Below are positions 21,290-29,890 of a stretch of 64,000 nucleotides of DNA, one piece after another (within the stretch, counting starts at the first letter, position 1; each line of letters opens with the position of its first letter). Location: the NCBI RefSeq assembly GCF_003144095.1, contig NZ_NSKH01000023.1, positions 420,964 to 484,963 of the forward strand. The letters run 5' to 3'. The stretch is from Streptomyces sp. ICBB 8177. Lineage in GTDB: Bacteria; Actinomycetota; Actinomycetes; Streptomycetales; Streptomycetaceae. A program made the translations under genes and the position numbers. The notes below the pieces were generated by a model. That model had not been told where the DNA came from. It saw only the letters and a program-made list of their open reading frames with translations, and searched no databases.

Positions 21290-23850
21290 GCCCGAAGTTC
21301 CGTGCCGTCGGGGAATCGGATCACCACCTCGCCGTCCGTCGGTTCCACCGCGGTTTCCTCCCTCGTCCGGCGCAAACACTCCTCGTCCAGCGGCACGCCG
21401 GACAGGCCGACGAGTGACACGTAGACGTGCCCGCCGGGCGTCGCCTCCGGCGCGCGGCCACTGCCGCCGTCACGCTGCCCTCCCGCAGCGGTCAGATACG
21501 GCACGGCCGAGTGCCGCCCGAAGGCGTTCGCGTCCACCGCGTGCTCGACCGCCGCCGCGTCCCACCCGTGCAGCCCGACGACGGCGCTGGTCAGGCCGTC
21601 ACGGCGGCGGACCAGTGCCCAGCCGTCCCCGGTGGCCGCGACCGGCTCGGCGGCGTCGGCGAGGGCGTGGCCCCCTTCGCGGGCGGCGGGACGGCAGGCG
21701 GCAGGGTGGCGGGCCAGGGGGTGCCCGGGGGCGGCACAGCCGGCGGCGGGACGGCGACCGGCGAGGCCGGGGGCCGCGGCGGCGTCGGGCTCGACGCGCC
21801 GCACCCGGTGCACTCGCGCCTCCCACGCCCCGTACGGCATCGCGGTCGTCTCCACACGGTAGGCGACCGAGGACGGCGTGCCGGTGGCCGAGCGCGTGCG
21901 CCCCGCGTCTCCCGGCGTCTCCACGCGTGCGGTGTGCCAGGAGGACGCCGCTCGGCTGGTCACCGCGATCGGGTGGACCGCGGTGCGCGAGGAAGGGGCG
22001 CCGTCGGGGGAGAGCAGGGCGAAGTGGTTGTCGATCCCGCGCCGCCAGGCCTCCGGCGCGGACTGCGGTGCCGTACGGGAGGAGTAGGCGAGCTTCGCGT
22101 AGTGCGGGTCGCCCGCGACCGCGTCGGTGACGGCATTCACGACCGCGTCGGTGGCGGCGTCCGCGCCGGCGCGCCCGTCCGGCGGCCCGCTGCCCGCCCC
22201 GCCCGCCACTTCGTGATCGCTGCCGTGGTTGAGCAGGCGCACGATCCCGTCGCGACGCGTTCCGTGCAGCAGCCACCCCGGACCGCGCAGTGCCACCGTC
22301 ACGTCCGACTCCTCGACGGGACAGGGGAGTTCGCGTTCCGTCCACACCGGGTGTGTCGCGGGCAGCAGCAGGCCGAGGAAACCCTTGCTCGCCCAGTACG
22401 GCGACCCGGGCCCCGAGTACGTTTGTGTCACCGGCAGGAACGGCCCGTACCAGCCGAGCCGCAACAGGCCGTCCGCGTCCGGCGCCCCGCGCTCCGCGAA
22501 GTGCCGCAGCGTGCCCGAGGCGATCCGCCGGGTCAGGCCCGGCGCCAGCGGCGTGGCGTCCGCGAGCGCGCCCATCCACAGCGGCGCCGCCGTCGCGAAC
22601 CGGTAGGTCAGCGAGCGCCCTTGGTGCACCGGTGCGCCGTCCGCCCCGAAGAAGTACCGGTAGCCGTCGAGGAACAGCCGCAGACGCTCCCGGTACGCCG
22701 CCACCCGCGCCGGATCGGCCCCGCGGCCCGGAGTCGACGCGGCGATCCGCGACCACAGCAACGGGTAGAAGTGCAGCGCCCAGGCGTTGTAGTAGTCGAA
22801 GTGGCGTCCCTCGCCGTCCGAGTACCAGCCCTCGCCCACGTACCAGTCCTCGATCCGGTCGAGCCCGCCCTCGATCGCCTCCCGGTCGTACGGCGCCCCC
22901 ACCGATGCCAGGAACTGCTCGACGACGACCTGGAAGAGCCGCCAGTTGTTGTCCCAGGTGTGCTTGCCGGTGAAGCCGGACAGCCACTCGACGACGCGCA
23001 GGCGCTCCCGGTCGTCCAGCCGGTCCCAGATCCACGGGCGGGTCTCGTGCAGCCCGATGGCGACGGACGCCGCCTCCACCATGGGCTGGGAGCGCTCGGC
23101 GATGGGCGGCCAGGCGTCCGGGCGGGACGGGTCGGTGCCCGTTGTCAGACCCCGCGCGTAGCGTGTGATCAGTGCTTCGACCGGGCCGTGCGCGGGGAGC
23201 GGGTGCCTGGTCGTGGCGGACGCGAGCGCGCCCGCGATCCGGAAGGAGGCGAGCAGGAATGACCGGGCGAACCCTTCGAGTCCGTCGGACCGCGGCCCTG
23301 ACCGGCTGCCGCGCCCCGGCAGGTCGTAACGCGCGAAGCCCGGCGAGGCGTACGGCACGAGCGCGTCCAGCAGCCGGTCGGCCACCGCCTCCCAGTGCGC
23401 GCGGGTCCAGCCGGTTCGGGGTGACAACTGCCAGTCCTGCGCGGGCAGTCGAATCCCCGCGGCTGCGCGGTGCGCGGTGGAGGTCCGGGTCGCGGGGGAG
23501 GCCTGGCTCCTTGCGGGGGCCTGCCTCGTGGCGGGGGTCCGGCTCGCGCCGGGGGATCGGCCCGCCCCGGAGGACTGGCTTGCGGTGGAGGCCTGGGTCG
23601 CGGGGGGCGGTCGGCGTGCGGCGGTGGACCGGCTTGCGGTGGTGGGGCGCTTGCCTGCGGGCGTTCGGCCGCTCGCGGTCGTGGGGGCGACTGCCGGCGT
23701 TCGGGTGCCCGCGGTCGTTGGATCGCCTCCCGGCGTCGGGGCGTCTGCGGGCGTCGGGTTGCCTGAGTGCGCGTGGTCACCGGCCGGTGGGCGGTCACCG
23801 GTCGGCGTGGGCGGGCGCTTCGGCGTGGGCGCGGACGGGCGTTCGGGCAT
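21286..23850 (-). CDS. DUF2264 family protein with long low-complexity N-terminus
   Basis: The C-terminal part (from about residue 135) is a DUF2264 protein: W-rich alpha/alpha barrel segments such as WEAVADRLLDALVPYASPG, LSGFTGKHTWDNNWRLFQ and HFDYYNAWALHFYPLLW. DUF2264 members occur in polysaccharide-use loci and resemble glycoside hydrolase or lyase barrels, but no activity is assigned. ATG 23850 (MPERPSAP) has GGGAG upstream. Residues 5-130 are almost only T, P, A, S, R and G in degenerate repeats, unlike family members I know; the DNA there is repetitive, so either a true linker or a frame kept open by GC bias is possible, and the real start could be later. Upstream lies a LacI-type operator. 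Confidence 0.8.
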   Translation of the reverse strand: MPERPSAPTPKRPPTPTGDRPPAGDHAHSGNPTPADAPTPGGDPTTAGTRTPAVAPTTASGRTPAGKRPTTASRSTAARRPPPATQASTASQSSGAGRSPGASRTPATRQAPARSQASPATRTSTAHRAAAGIRLPAQDWQLSPRTGWTRAHWEAVADRLLDALVPYASPGFARYDLPGRGSRSGPRSDGLEGFARSFLLASFRIAGALASATTRHPLPAHGPVEALITRYARGLTTGTDPSRPDAWPPIAERSQPMVEAASVAIGLHETRPWIWDRLDDRERLRVVEWLSGFTGKHTWDNNWRLFQVVVEQFLASVGAPYDREAIEGGLDRIEDWYVGEGWYSDGEGRHFDYYNAWALHFYPLLWSRIAASTPGRGADPARVAAYRERLRLFLDGYRYFFGADGAPVHQGRSLTYRFATAAPLWMGALADATPLAPGLTRRIASGTLRHFAERGAPDADGLLRLGWYGPFLPVTQTYSGPGSPYWASKGFLGLLLPATHPVWTERELPCPVEESDVTVALRGPGWLLHGTRRDGIVRLLNHGSDHEVAGGAGSGPPDGRAGADAATDAVVNAVTDAVAGDPHYAKLAYSSRTAPQSAPEAWRRGIDNHFALLSPDGAPSSRTAVHPIAVTSRAASSWHTARVETPGDAGRTRSATGTPSSVAYRVETTAMPYGAWEARVHRVRRVEPDAAAAPGLAGRRPAAGCAAPGHPLARHPAACRPAAREGGHALADAAEPVAATGDGWALVRRRDGLTSAVVGLHGWDAAAVEHAVDANAFGRHSAVPYLTAAGGQRDGGSGRAPEATPGGHVYVSLVGLSGVPLDEECLRRTREETAVEPTDGEVVIRFPDGTELRA

Positions 23851-23923
23851 GCGTGATCTCCCGGGGGCGCGGCGATCGGGTCGGCATGCGTCCCGCACCG
23901 GACAACGGATACCGGACCTATCC

Positions 23924-23937
23924 TGTAAGCGCTTGCT
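23924..23937. promoter_or_regulatory. LacI-family (CRE-like) operator
   Basis: TGTAAGCGCTTGCT contains the perfect core AAGCGCTT (23927-23934) and matches the LacI/CcpA-type consensus TGNAAGCGCTTNCA at all but the last base. It sits about 75 bp upstream of the DUF2264 ATG. Sugar-responsive LacI-family repressors in Streptomyces use operators centred on GCGC. No LacI gene is in the window, so the regulator acts from elsewhere. The rest of 23851-24194 (344 bp, divergent to the stress protein) shows no gene. Confidence 0.6.
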
Positions 23938-24194
23938 GTCCTGGGCAAGGGCCTCGGCCCGTTCCGGCGGGCGAGTCGTGGACGGGGACGACGCGTGAGG
24001 CGGGAGGGGTGCGCCTGGTGCGACGGTGGCCGCACTCGTCGCGTGGCACGGGCGCGGTTCGCCGTCGTGGGCGGGACCCCTGACCGTGAGGTGCGCCGGT
24101 GGGCGGCCGGTTCCCGTTCTTCCGACGAGCCGGAGGGCGAGCCGTACTGCGACGGGCTCTCGATCATCGCGCACCCGACCGATACCCTCGGACC

Positions 24195-24677
24195 GTGAGC
24201 GAAGACCACGAGCTTGAGGGCCGGAACACCCCCGTGTTCGAACGAGGCACGGACGGTCCGAAGGTGATCGTCGCCGGGGTGGACGGCTCCGACTCGTCCT
24301 GGCGTGCCGCCGCCTACGCGGCCGGGCTCGCCCGCCGCCAGCGGTCCCTGCTCGCGCTGGTCTACGTGCAGCCGATCGCGATGGCCGGCACGGCGGGCCT
24401 CGGCGTTCCGATGGCGGAGGCCACGTCGCAGATCGCCGAGGAGATCGTCGCGCAGGTCAGGGAGGCCAGCGACCGGCTGGGGGAGGACTTCCAACTGCGG
24501 TGGGAGTTCCACACCTTCTCCGGCGATCCGTTCAGCGGCCTCGCCCAGGCGGCTGACGACCTGCGCGCCGACGCGGTGGTGGTCGGCGCCTCGGAGCAGG
24601 CGGGACACCGGATCATCGGCTCGCTCGCGGTGCGTCTGGTGAAGGCGGCCCGCTGGCCGGTGACGGTGGTCCCGTAG
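24195..24677 (+). CDS. universal stress protein (UspA family)
   Basis: A 160-residue single-domain USP. The N-terminal strand VIVAGVDGSDSSWRAAAYAA and the C-terminal ATP-type loop VVGASEQAGHRIIGSLAVRL, ending KAARWPVTVVP, match the G2xG9xG(S/T) pattern of nucleotide-binding members. GTG 24195 is the first start close to the domain. The role is a stress-related cytosolic nucleotide binder; it is not linked to an operon and faces the lectin gene across a terminator. Confidence 0.88.
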   Translation: MSEDHELEGRNTPVFERGTDGPKVIVAGVDGSDSSWRAAAYAAGLARRQRSLLALVYVQPIAMAGTAGLGVPMAEATSQIAEEIVAQVREASDRLGEDFQLRWEFHTFSGDPFSGLAQAADDLRADAVVVGASEQAGHRIIGSLAVRLVKAARWPVTVVP

Positions 24678-24733
24678 CGCGGACGGCCCGCGGCCGAGGG
24701 TCCCGTCAGAAGGCCGGTTCCTGATCCGGCGGT

Positions 24734-24769
24734 GGTCGGGGTTCCGGGTCGCCGCCCGGAGCCCCGACC
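24734..24769. terminator. bidirectional hairpin terminator
   Basis: A 15-bp stem, GGTCGGGGTTCCGGG (24734-24748) with CCCGGAGCCCCGACC (24755-24769), with one G-T wobble and a 6-nt loop, between convergent genes. Confidence 0.75.
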
Positions 24770-24774
24770 GTCGC

Positions 24775-25887
24775 TCACACGCAGGAGGTGAAGGTCGGGC
24801 TGGTGTGCGCGACGTAGACGGTCGCGCCGCCGCTGGGGTCGTCCTTGAGCGGAACGGTGATGGTGTCGGCCGCCGTCCACGGGAAGCCGCGGGCGTCGAA
24901 GGTCCAGGTGCCGGTCACCTTCTTCGCCAGTTCCGACAACGTCACCCAGCCGTACTGCCCGGCGGGCACCGGCACCGTGACGCTGTTGTTGACGCTGGTC
25001 GAACCGTTCCAGACGTTGGTGAACGTCAGGCTCGCGGAGACCTTGGTCTGCAACGCGCCCGCCGCACCGCCCGACAGGTCGCTGGAGACGGAACTGGCGA
25101 TGGTGTCGGACCACCCGGTGGTGTTGTTCACGGCGAAGGCCTGCGAGATCGGGCCACTTGTGTCGTTGTACCAGACCGCCGAGGCGCAGACCTGCGGCAG
25201 CGGGGCCGCCGCCGACTCACTCGACTCCGCCCAGGTGCACGTCGAAGTGTCCTGCTGGCACTGGGCCGCGGCGTGCGCGACCGCGAGGTTCCAGGCCGCG
25301 GAGGCGTCCGAGGCGGGAGCGGCCGAGGACAGCGTCCACCGCTGGTTCACCGTGCCGTTGCAGGTGTACTGGTCGGTCCAGGCGTCGTCGTACTGCGCGC
25401 CGAGCAGCAGGTCGAGGCAGGTGTTGTCGCCCTCGTGCCGCAGCATGAACGTCCTGGTGCCACCCGCGACCGGCTGGAAGTACCACTCCTGGCTCGCCTG
25501 GCCCGCGCAGGTCTCCTGCCGCAGCGCTGGAAAGCTGACATCGATGCACTTGCCCGTGTCGTTGTTGACGATGGTGAACGACGAGTCGGACGGGTTGACG
25601 TTCAGGTGCCACGCCTGGTGGTAGCCGGGTGCGGAATTGGTGACGATGTAGGCGCCGTCACCCATGGTGCCGTTCTGCACGTCGAGTTGGCGGCCGTTGC
25701 TCGCCGAGGTGAAGCCCACGCACTGCAACGCCGTGCCGCAGCCCGCCGCGGGCCGCGCGGCGGCGGACGCCGGCGACGCCACGAGCCCCAGGACCGCGCA
25801 GCAGACGGCCAGGAGTGCGGCGATCGGGCCCAGACATCTCGCCAGGGCACGTTGCGGTGGCGCGCTGAGGGAACGGGATAAGTTCAC
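24775..25887 (-). CDS. secreted ricin-type lectin with putative pore-forming C-terminus
   Basis: A 370-residue secreted protein. Residues 1-43 form a signal peptide (hydrophobic core, then ASPASA). Residues about 50-190 form a beta-trefoil lectin: repeated W motifs (YHQAWHL, ASQEWYF, VNQRWTL) and paired cysteines as in RICIN domains. Residues 200-370 are Ser/Thr/Val-rich with alternating hydrophobics and a TVPVPAGQYGW turn followed by VTGTWTFD; this resembles the ETX/MTX2-aerolysin pore-forming fold, which is my inference. GTG 25887 is followed by TTA at codon 3, so translation should depend on the bldA tRNA, implying late or developmental expression. Confidence 0.75.
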   Translation of the reverse strand: MNLSRSLSAPPQRALARCLGPIAALLAVCCAVLGLVASPASAAARPAAGCGTALQCVGFTSASNGRQLDVQNGTMGDGAYIVTNSAPGYHQAWHLNVNPSDSSFTIVNNDTGKCIDVSFPALRQETCAGQASQEWYFQPVAGGTRTFMLRHEGDNTCLDLLLGAQYDDAWTDQYTCNGTVNQRWTLSSAAPASDASAAWNLAVAHAAAQCQQDTSTCTWAESSESAAAPLPQVCASAVWYNDTSGPISQAFAVNNTTGWSDTIASSVSSDLSGGAAGALQTKVSASLTFTNVWNGSTSVNNSVTVPVPAGQYGWVTLSELAKKVTGTWTFDARGFPWTAADTITVPLKDDPSGGATVYVAHTSPTFTSCV

Positions 25888-26504
25888 GGTTCGATTGCCC
25901 TTCGTGGGTGGGTGGTTGGGGCCTCAGGTCTTGGCTTCTGGGCCGGACGCCGGACGCCGGACGGGGTGTTCGGCAGGAGTGGTCCGGGCCGTGGATGCCG
26001 AGACGAACGCGGCTTCCGGAGGGGGCATGGGATCCGCGAGGTCCTGTCCCCGGCAGCCCGGCGTGCGACCGCCCTGGCACTCGGCGCCCCGCTGAGATCG
26101 GTGGCCGTGCCGGTCGCGGTGCGACGCGGGAGAGGCCTGGCCGTCGGTCGACGATGCCTGGTCGTCAGCGTGGGCGCGTGCCGCGCGGGCGCGGGCCGGG
26201 CGGACACGGGTTCGTGGCTGCGCGAGCCGGACAGTGGCCGAACGAACGTATGGGCGCAGGCCGACGACGTCGAACTCATCATCCCCCCTGAGAGCTTGCG
26301 TTCCCGGGCCCCATCCCAGCGCACCAACACCCCGCGCGCCAGAACGTGATCCGGCCCATGTGGGTCACTCGGCGCACGCTCGCCACCCGTGAGGTGATGT
26401 CGGGCAGTTGACTCGCCGTGGCCGCCGATCGGCACTGGCACTCATGGTGGAACTGCGGTGCCCCGATCCGGACCCGGGGCCCGGGTGCGCGTCGGGTCCG
26501 GGGC
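25888..26504. other. 617-bp intergenic region, no gene recognised
   Basis: This is the upstream region of the lectin gene and the downstream region of the transketolase pair. Several open frames cross it on both strands, but all are rich in Arg/Pro/Gly and lack a ribosome site or recognisable domain. A short direct repeat of 'ccggacg' (about 25942-25965) is the only structure seen. It probably holds the lectin promoter. Confidence 0.45.
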
Positions 26505-27404
26505 TCAGCGCAGGAAGGCGGTGATCCGGCGCCGTAGCCCGGCCGGGTCCAGGCCGTGCGCCGTGACGTGCTCCGCCCAGGTGCCGTAGCGGCGCAGTTC
26601 CGTCCGGCAGGTGCCCAGGGCCAGCAGGCGGTGCGGGGTGTCGGCCAGCGCCTCGGCCGCGTACGGCACCGAGGTCCCCGCGAGGTACGGCTCGACGAGC
26701 ACCACGTCGGCGGCCCCGGTGCGGCGCGCCTCGGCCCTCAGGGTGTGCGTGTCGAAGGGCCGCACGCTGGACGCGTACAGGACGCTGACGTCCAGCCCCT
26801 CGACCGCCTCCAGTGTCGCGTCCAGCATCGGCCCGACCGCCAGGACGACGCCCGCGCCGCCGGTGCGGACGGTCCGGAAGACGCCGGGCGGCACGTGGAG
26901 GGGATCGCGGTTGGACTGCTCGCTCAGCCGTACGTAGACGCGGCTGTCGCCGTCCGCCACCGCGTGCCGCAGCAGTGCCTCCGCCTCGTCCGGGTGGCCG
27001 GGAACGTACACCGTCCAGCCGTCGAGCGTGTCCAGCAGGGCGACGTCACCGGGCGCCTGGTGGGTGCGGCCGCCCGCCGCGATGTCGTACGAACCGCCCG
27101 CGCTGACCAGCACGGCCCCCGCGTCCTGGTGGTCCAGGTCCAGCTTGACCTGCTCGAACGGGCGCTCCACGAGGAAGCTGGCGAAGGTGTGGGCGATCGG
27201 CCGCATCCCGGCGAGGGCCAGCCCGCCGGTCGCCCCGACCAGCAGCTGCTCGCGGATCCCGACGTCGACCACCCGGTCCGGATGGGCCCGGGCGGCCTCC
27301 CTGAAGCGGTCGGACGAGATGACGGCGAGCACCACGGCGACCCGGGGGTCCTCGTCGAGCAGCCGGGAGGCGGTGGTGGCGAAGCGATCACGCATGGTGT
27401 CCAT
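26505..27404 (-). CDS. transketolase, C-terminal subunit
   Basis: A 299-residue protein holding the pyrimidine-binding and C-terminal domains of a transketolase. The catalytic Glu lies in VDVGIREQLLVGAT, followed by AHTFASFLVERPFEQVKLD. ATG 27404 has GAGGAC upstream. The partner with the diphosphate-binding domain is the next upstream gene (27549-28283), 144 bp away on the same strand; the two should form an alpha2beta2 split transketolase. Such split enzymes act on sugar phosphates or in specialised pathways. SoxR control is suggested by the operator ahead of the partner gene. Confidence 0.88.
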   Translation of the reverse strand: MDTMRDRFATTASRLLDEDPRVAVVLAVISSDRFREAARAHPDRVVDVGIREQLLVGATGGLALAGMRPIAHTFASFLVERPFEQVKLDLDHQDAGAVLVSAGGSYDIAAGGRTHQAPGDVALLDTLDGWTVYVPGHPDEAEALLRHAVADGDSRVYVRLSEQSNRDPLHVPPGVFRTVRTGGAGVVLAVGPMLDATLEAVEGLDVSVLYASSVRPFDTHTLRAEARRTGAADVVLVEPYLAGTSVPYAAEALADTPHRLLALGTCRTELRRYGTWAEHVTAHGLDPAGLRRRITAFLR

Positions 27405-27548
27405 GGGTCCTCGTGGGTGTCAGGGGCGAGGGGAACGGAGAAGGAGGCAGGTCGACACATCGCCCGACGTGGGCTCGGGTCGACGGACCGGACCGGACCG
27501 GGCCGAGGCGCGGAGCGGGTGCCGGACGTTGCGGCGCGGAACCGGTGG

Positions 27549-28283
27549 TCAGGGCCGCTTGGGCTCGACGCGGGCGACGACGGCGTGCGGGCGGCCGGGG
27601 TGGGCGGCGGTGAACGCCTCGTACAGCGCCGCGTGATCGCGCCCGTCCACCGTGAGCGCGGACCAGCCCTCGGCGGCGAAGCGGGAGGCGAGGCCGCCGC
27701 GCCAGCCGTAGGTGGCGGAGGAGTTGTCGACGGCGACGACGTGCAGGCCTTCGAGCCCGACGGCGCCCGCGAAGGCGATCGCCTCGTGGTTGCTGCCCTC
27801 GTCCATCTCCGCGTCGCCGACCAGTACCCAGGTACGAGCGTCGAGCCCCTGGGCCCGCAGGCCGAGCGCGGTGCCGACGGCGAGGGGGAGGCCGTGCCCC
27901 AGTGAGCCCGACCCGATCTCGACGCCGGGCACGAGGGTGCGGTCCGGGTGGTGGCCGAGCGGCGAGTCGAAGCCCCCGAAGCCGGACAGCCAGGCTTCGG
28001 GCAGGAAGCCCTTGGCGGCGAGGACCGCGTAGTACGCCATCGGGCCGTGCCCCTTGGACAGCAGGAAGCGGTCACGTTCGGGCGCGTCGGCGGTCCCGGG
28101 GGACACGCGCAGCACGCGGTCGTAGAGCACCCACAGGACGTCGAGGGTGGAGGTGGCGGCGGGCCCGTGCTTCTCGTCACCGGTCATGAGTGACATCAGG
28201 CGGCGTAGATCGTCGTACGAGTACGGGGAAGTGGCCTGCGTGGAAGGCGATTTGGGAGTGGCGGACATCGGTGTCGAGGTCAT
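27549..28283 (-). CDS. transketolase, N-terminal (TPP diphosphate-binding) subunit
   Basis: About 244 residues from ATG 28283. The TPP motif is LVGDAEMDEGSNHEA; KGHGPMAYYAVLA and GSLGHGLPLAVGTALG are typical of transketolase N-domains. The longer start at 28304 would lie inside the SoxR-type operator, so I reject it. The predicted -10 (28290-28295) puts transcription initiation at about 28283, so the message may be leaderless. It works with the C-terminal subunit immediately downstream. Confidence 0.87.
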   Translation of the reverse strand: MTSTPMSATPKSPSTQATSPYSYDDLRRLMSLMTGDEKHGPAATSTLDVLWVLYDRVLRVSPGTADAPERDRFLLSKGHGPMAYYAVLAAKGFLPEAWLSGFGGFDSPLGHHPDRTLVPGVEIGSGSLGHGLPLAVGTALGLRAQGLDARTWVLVGDAEMDEGSNHEAIAFAGAVGLEGLHVVAVDNSSATYGWRGGLASRFAAEGWSALTVDGRDHAALYEAFTAAHPGRPHAVVARVEPKRP

Positions 28284-28289
28284 GCGCAA

Positions 28290-28320
28290 AGCCTGCGACT
28301 TCAAGCGGACTTGAAGTCAA
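28290..28320 (-). promoter_or_regulatory. SoxR operator and promoter of the split transketolase
   Basis: The perfect inverted repeat GACTTCAAG-CGGA-CTTGAAGTC (28297-28318) resembles the SoxR consensus CCTCAAG-N4-CTTGAGG. On the minus strand it lies between a -35 TTGACT (28315-28320) and a -10 CAGGCT (28290-28295) separated by 19 bp, the over-long spacer typical of MerR-family activated promoters. The same element may also control the divergent soxR gene. Confidence 0.72.
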
Positions 28321-28336
28321 GCGCTAGGGTCGCGGC

Positions 28337-28804
28337 ATGTCCGTCCACGACCGCCTGACCATCGGCGAACTCGCCGCCCGCAGCGGCCTCGCCACGTCCG
28401 CGTTGCGCTACTACGAAGAGCTCGGCCTGATCCACGCCGAACGCACCGCGGGCGGCCAGCGCCGCTACCCGCGCCCCACGTTGCGGCGGCTGGCCTTCAT
28501 CAGGGCCGCGCGGCAGGTGGGACTGTCCCTGGACGAGGTCCGCGCGGCGCTCGCGGACCTGCCCGCGGACCGCACGCCGAACGCCGCCGAGTGGGCGAAG
28601 GTCGCCCGCTCCTGGCAGCGCCGCATCGACGCCCACATCGAGTCCCTGCGAGCCCTGCGCGACCGCCTCACCGGCTGCATCGGCTGTGGCTGCCTGTCGC
28701 TGACCAAGTGCGCCCTGTACAACCCGTCCGACCAGGCGTCGACGAGCGGCCCCGGGGCCCGCTACCTCCTGGGCGACACCCCGCCGGCACCGAAGGCACC
28801 CTGA
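28337..28804 (+). CDS. soxR: redox-sensing MerR-family activator SoxR
   Basis: A 155-residue MerR-family protein. The winged HTH is at residues 7-50 (TIGELAARSGLATSALRYYE), then a dimerisation helix, then the [2Fe-2S] motif with C114, C117, C119 and C125 (CIGCGCLSLTKC), exactly the SoxR spacing CX2CXCX5C. SoxR is activated by oxidation of its cluster by redox-cycling compounds, in Streptomyces including its own coloured antibiotics. A -10-like TAGGGT (about 28325-28330) lies just before the ATG, so a leaderless transcript is possible. It is divergent from the split transketolase. Confidence 0.93.
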   Translation: MSVHDRLTIGELAARSGLATSALRYYEELGLIHAERTAGGQRRYPRPTLRRLAFIRAARQVGLSLDEVRAALADLPADRTPNAAEWAKVARSWQRRIDAHIESLRALRDRLTGCIGCGCLSLTKCALYNPSDQASTSGPGARYLLGDTPPAPKAP

Positions 28805-28931
28805 GAGGTGCGGCGATCACGCTCCGTGTCGCTTTGATCACGCACCCGGGGTGCGAGCAACCAGCCCCCGGAGTGCGGTATTGTTCTCGTGCGCGGTCAG
28901 CCGGGGCGAACACCCCGACCGACACGAGCAC

Positions 28932-29005
<74 letters not shown>

Positions 29006-29036
29006 CGGTGCAGTTGGCTTTGGAGCCCAGGTCAGG

Positions 29037-29063
29037 GCCCTGTTTCGCTCGGCGAGACAGGGC
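29037..29063 (+). terminator. terminator after tRNA-Pro
   Basis: GCCCTGTTTCGC (29037-29048) pairs with GCGAGACAGGGC (29052-29063), with one G-T wobble and a 3-nt loop, followed by TCTTGAT. It could serve both the tRNA and the opposing recombinase relic. Confidence 0.8.
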
Positions 29064-29116
29064 TCTTGATCGTTTCCGGGTCCGTCGTCTCACGATTTCT
29101 CACAGTCAGTTGTTGA

Positions 29117-29308
29117 TCATGCTTGGCCGAGCAGCTCGTTCAGCTTCTCCGAACCCGCCTTCAGACTCTGCGGGTCCGCATGCACGTACACCTTCTTCGT
29201 GACGCTGAGATCCGAGTGGCCGGCCCACGCCGACACGACGGTGTCGGGCACCCCGTTGTTCGTCATCCATGACAGACACGCGCGACGGTCGTCGTGCAAC
29301 CGGACCTG
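29117..29308 (-). pseudogene. tyrosine recombinase (integrase), C-terminal remnant
   Basis: The last ~62 residues of a phage/ICE-type integrase: RLHDDRRACLSWMTNNGVPD (H-x-x-R box, with LRH changed to DRR), WAGHSDLSVTKKVYVHADP (the His and the nucleophile Tyr) and a normal C-terminus. Everything N-terminal is missing, so it cannot be functional. Lying 112 bp from tRNA-Pro and pointing toward it, it marks the attL side of a lost integrative element. Confidence 0.8.
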
Positions 29309-29329
29309 ACCTTGCGCACGCCCGGCCGC

Positions 29330-29560
29330 CGGTACGCGTCGTGCGCGCCTATCTCAAGGCGCTCGCCGAGCACGGAGGCGTCGACGGGTCGCTGCTACGC
29401 CGCATCTACCGCTGGGGCAGCTGGGAGTGGGCGGCATGCCCGGTGCCGCGGTCAACGAGGTGGTACAGCGGTTCGCGGCGGCGGCCGGTCTGGAGAACGC
29501 CGTCGATTTCACCGCCCATGGGCCCAAGGAGCGACGTGAGCCGCGCAGTCAAGCCTATTC
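29330..29560 (+). pseudogene. second tyrosine recombinase remnant, frameshifted
   Basis: Two frames join into a recombinase-like segment: RVVRAYLKALAEHGGVDGSL, continuing as LLRRIYRWGSW in one frame, then MPGAAVNEVVQRFAAAAGL and ENAVDFTAHGP in another, with the shift near 29425-29440. The order (RRIDRWG-type, AAVNxVV, FTAH-type) matches actinobacterial site-specific integrases, with the HxLR box decayed. Both ends are lost. It belongs to the same decayed island but is on the other strand, so it derives from a different element. Confidence 0.55.
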
Positions 29561-29732
29561 CGAGTTCCTCGCTCGGGAGCTGGTAGTTGGGCCCGCCCCT
29601 TGGACGTTGTTCCATGAATGGCTTGGCGAATCTGAGAAGAGTTCGACAGCACGGCCGGTGTGGCTGAGGCAGAGAGCCAAGCGCGGCCCCTTGACCTGCC
29701 CGGCGCCCGAGTCGCAGTCGAAGGGCCCTGCT

Positions 29733-29890
29733 AGAGGCTGTCCCGCAACTCGGACAGGAGTCCGCGCGGGGTGCACTGCCCGCATATGCGGCCTTCGGCG
29801 CCACGTGACAAGTCGGCGCAAAACGGCTTTAGTTAACGGGGTGGGCGGGCGCGAGGCCGCACTCGAAGGGATTACGGGACAGCCCTTAGG
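29733..29890. mobile_element. MITE-like remnant with IS5-type ends
   Basis: GGCTGTCCCGCAA (29736-29748) and TTACGGGACAGCC (29873-29885) are terminal inverted repeats matching at 12 of 13 bases, about 150 bp apart. The flanks CTAG (left) and TTAG (right) could be a diverged target duplication. IS5-family elements of Streptomyces carry GGCTGTCCCG-type ends. The interior encodes no transposase, so this is a non-autonomous or internally deleted copy. Confidence 0.6.

Noticed and set aside
23455-23850. Repeat array resembling CRISPR or tandem satellite
   Set aside because: Units are degenerate, of variable length and without unique spacers; no cas gene is near. It is a low-complexity coding stretch. 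No CRISPR array was seen anywhere in the window.
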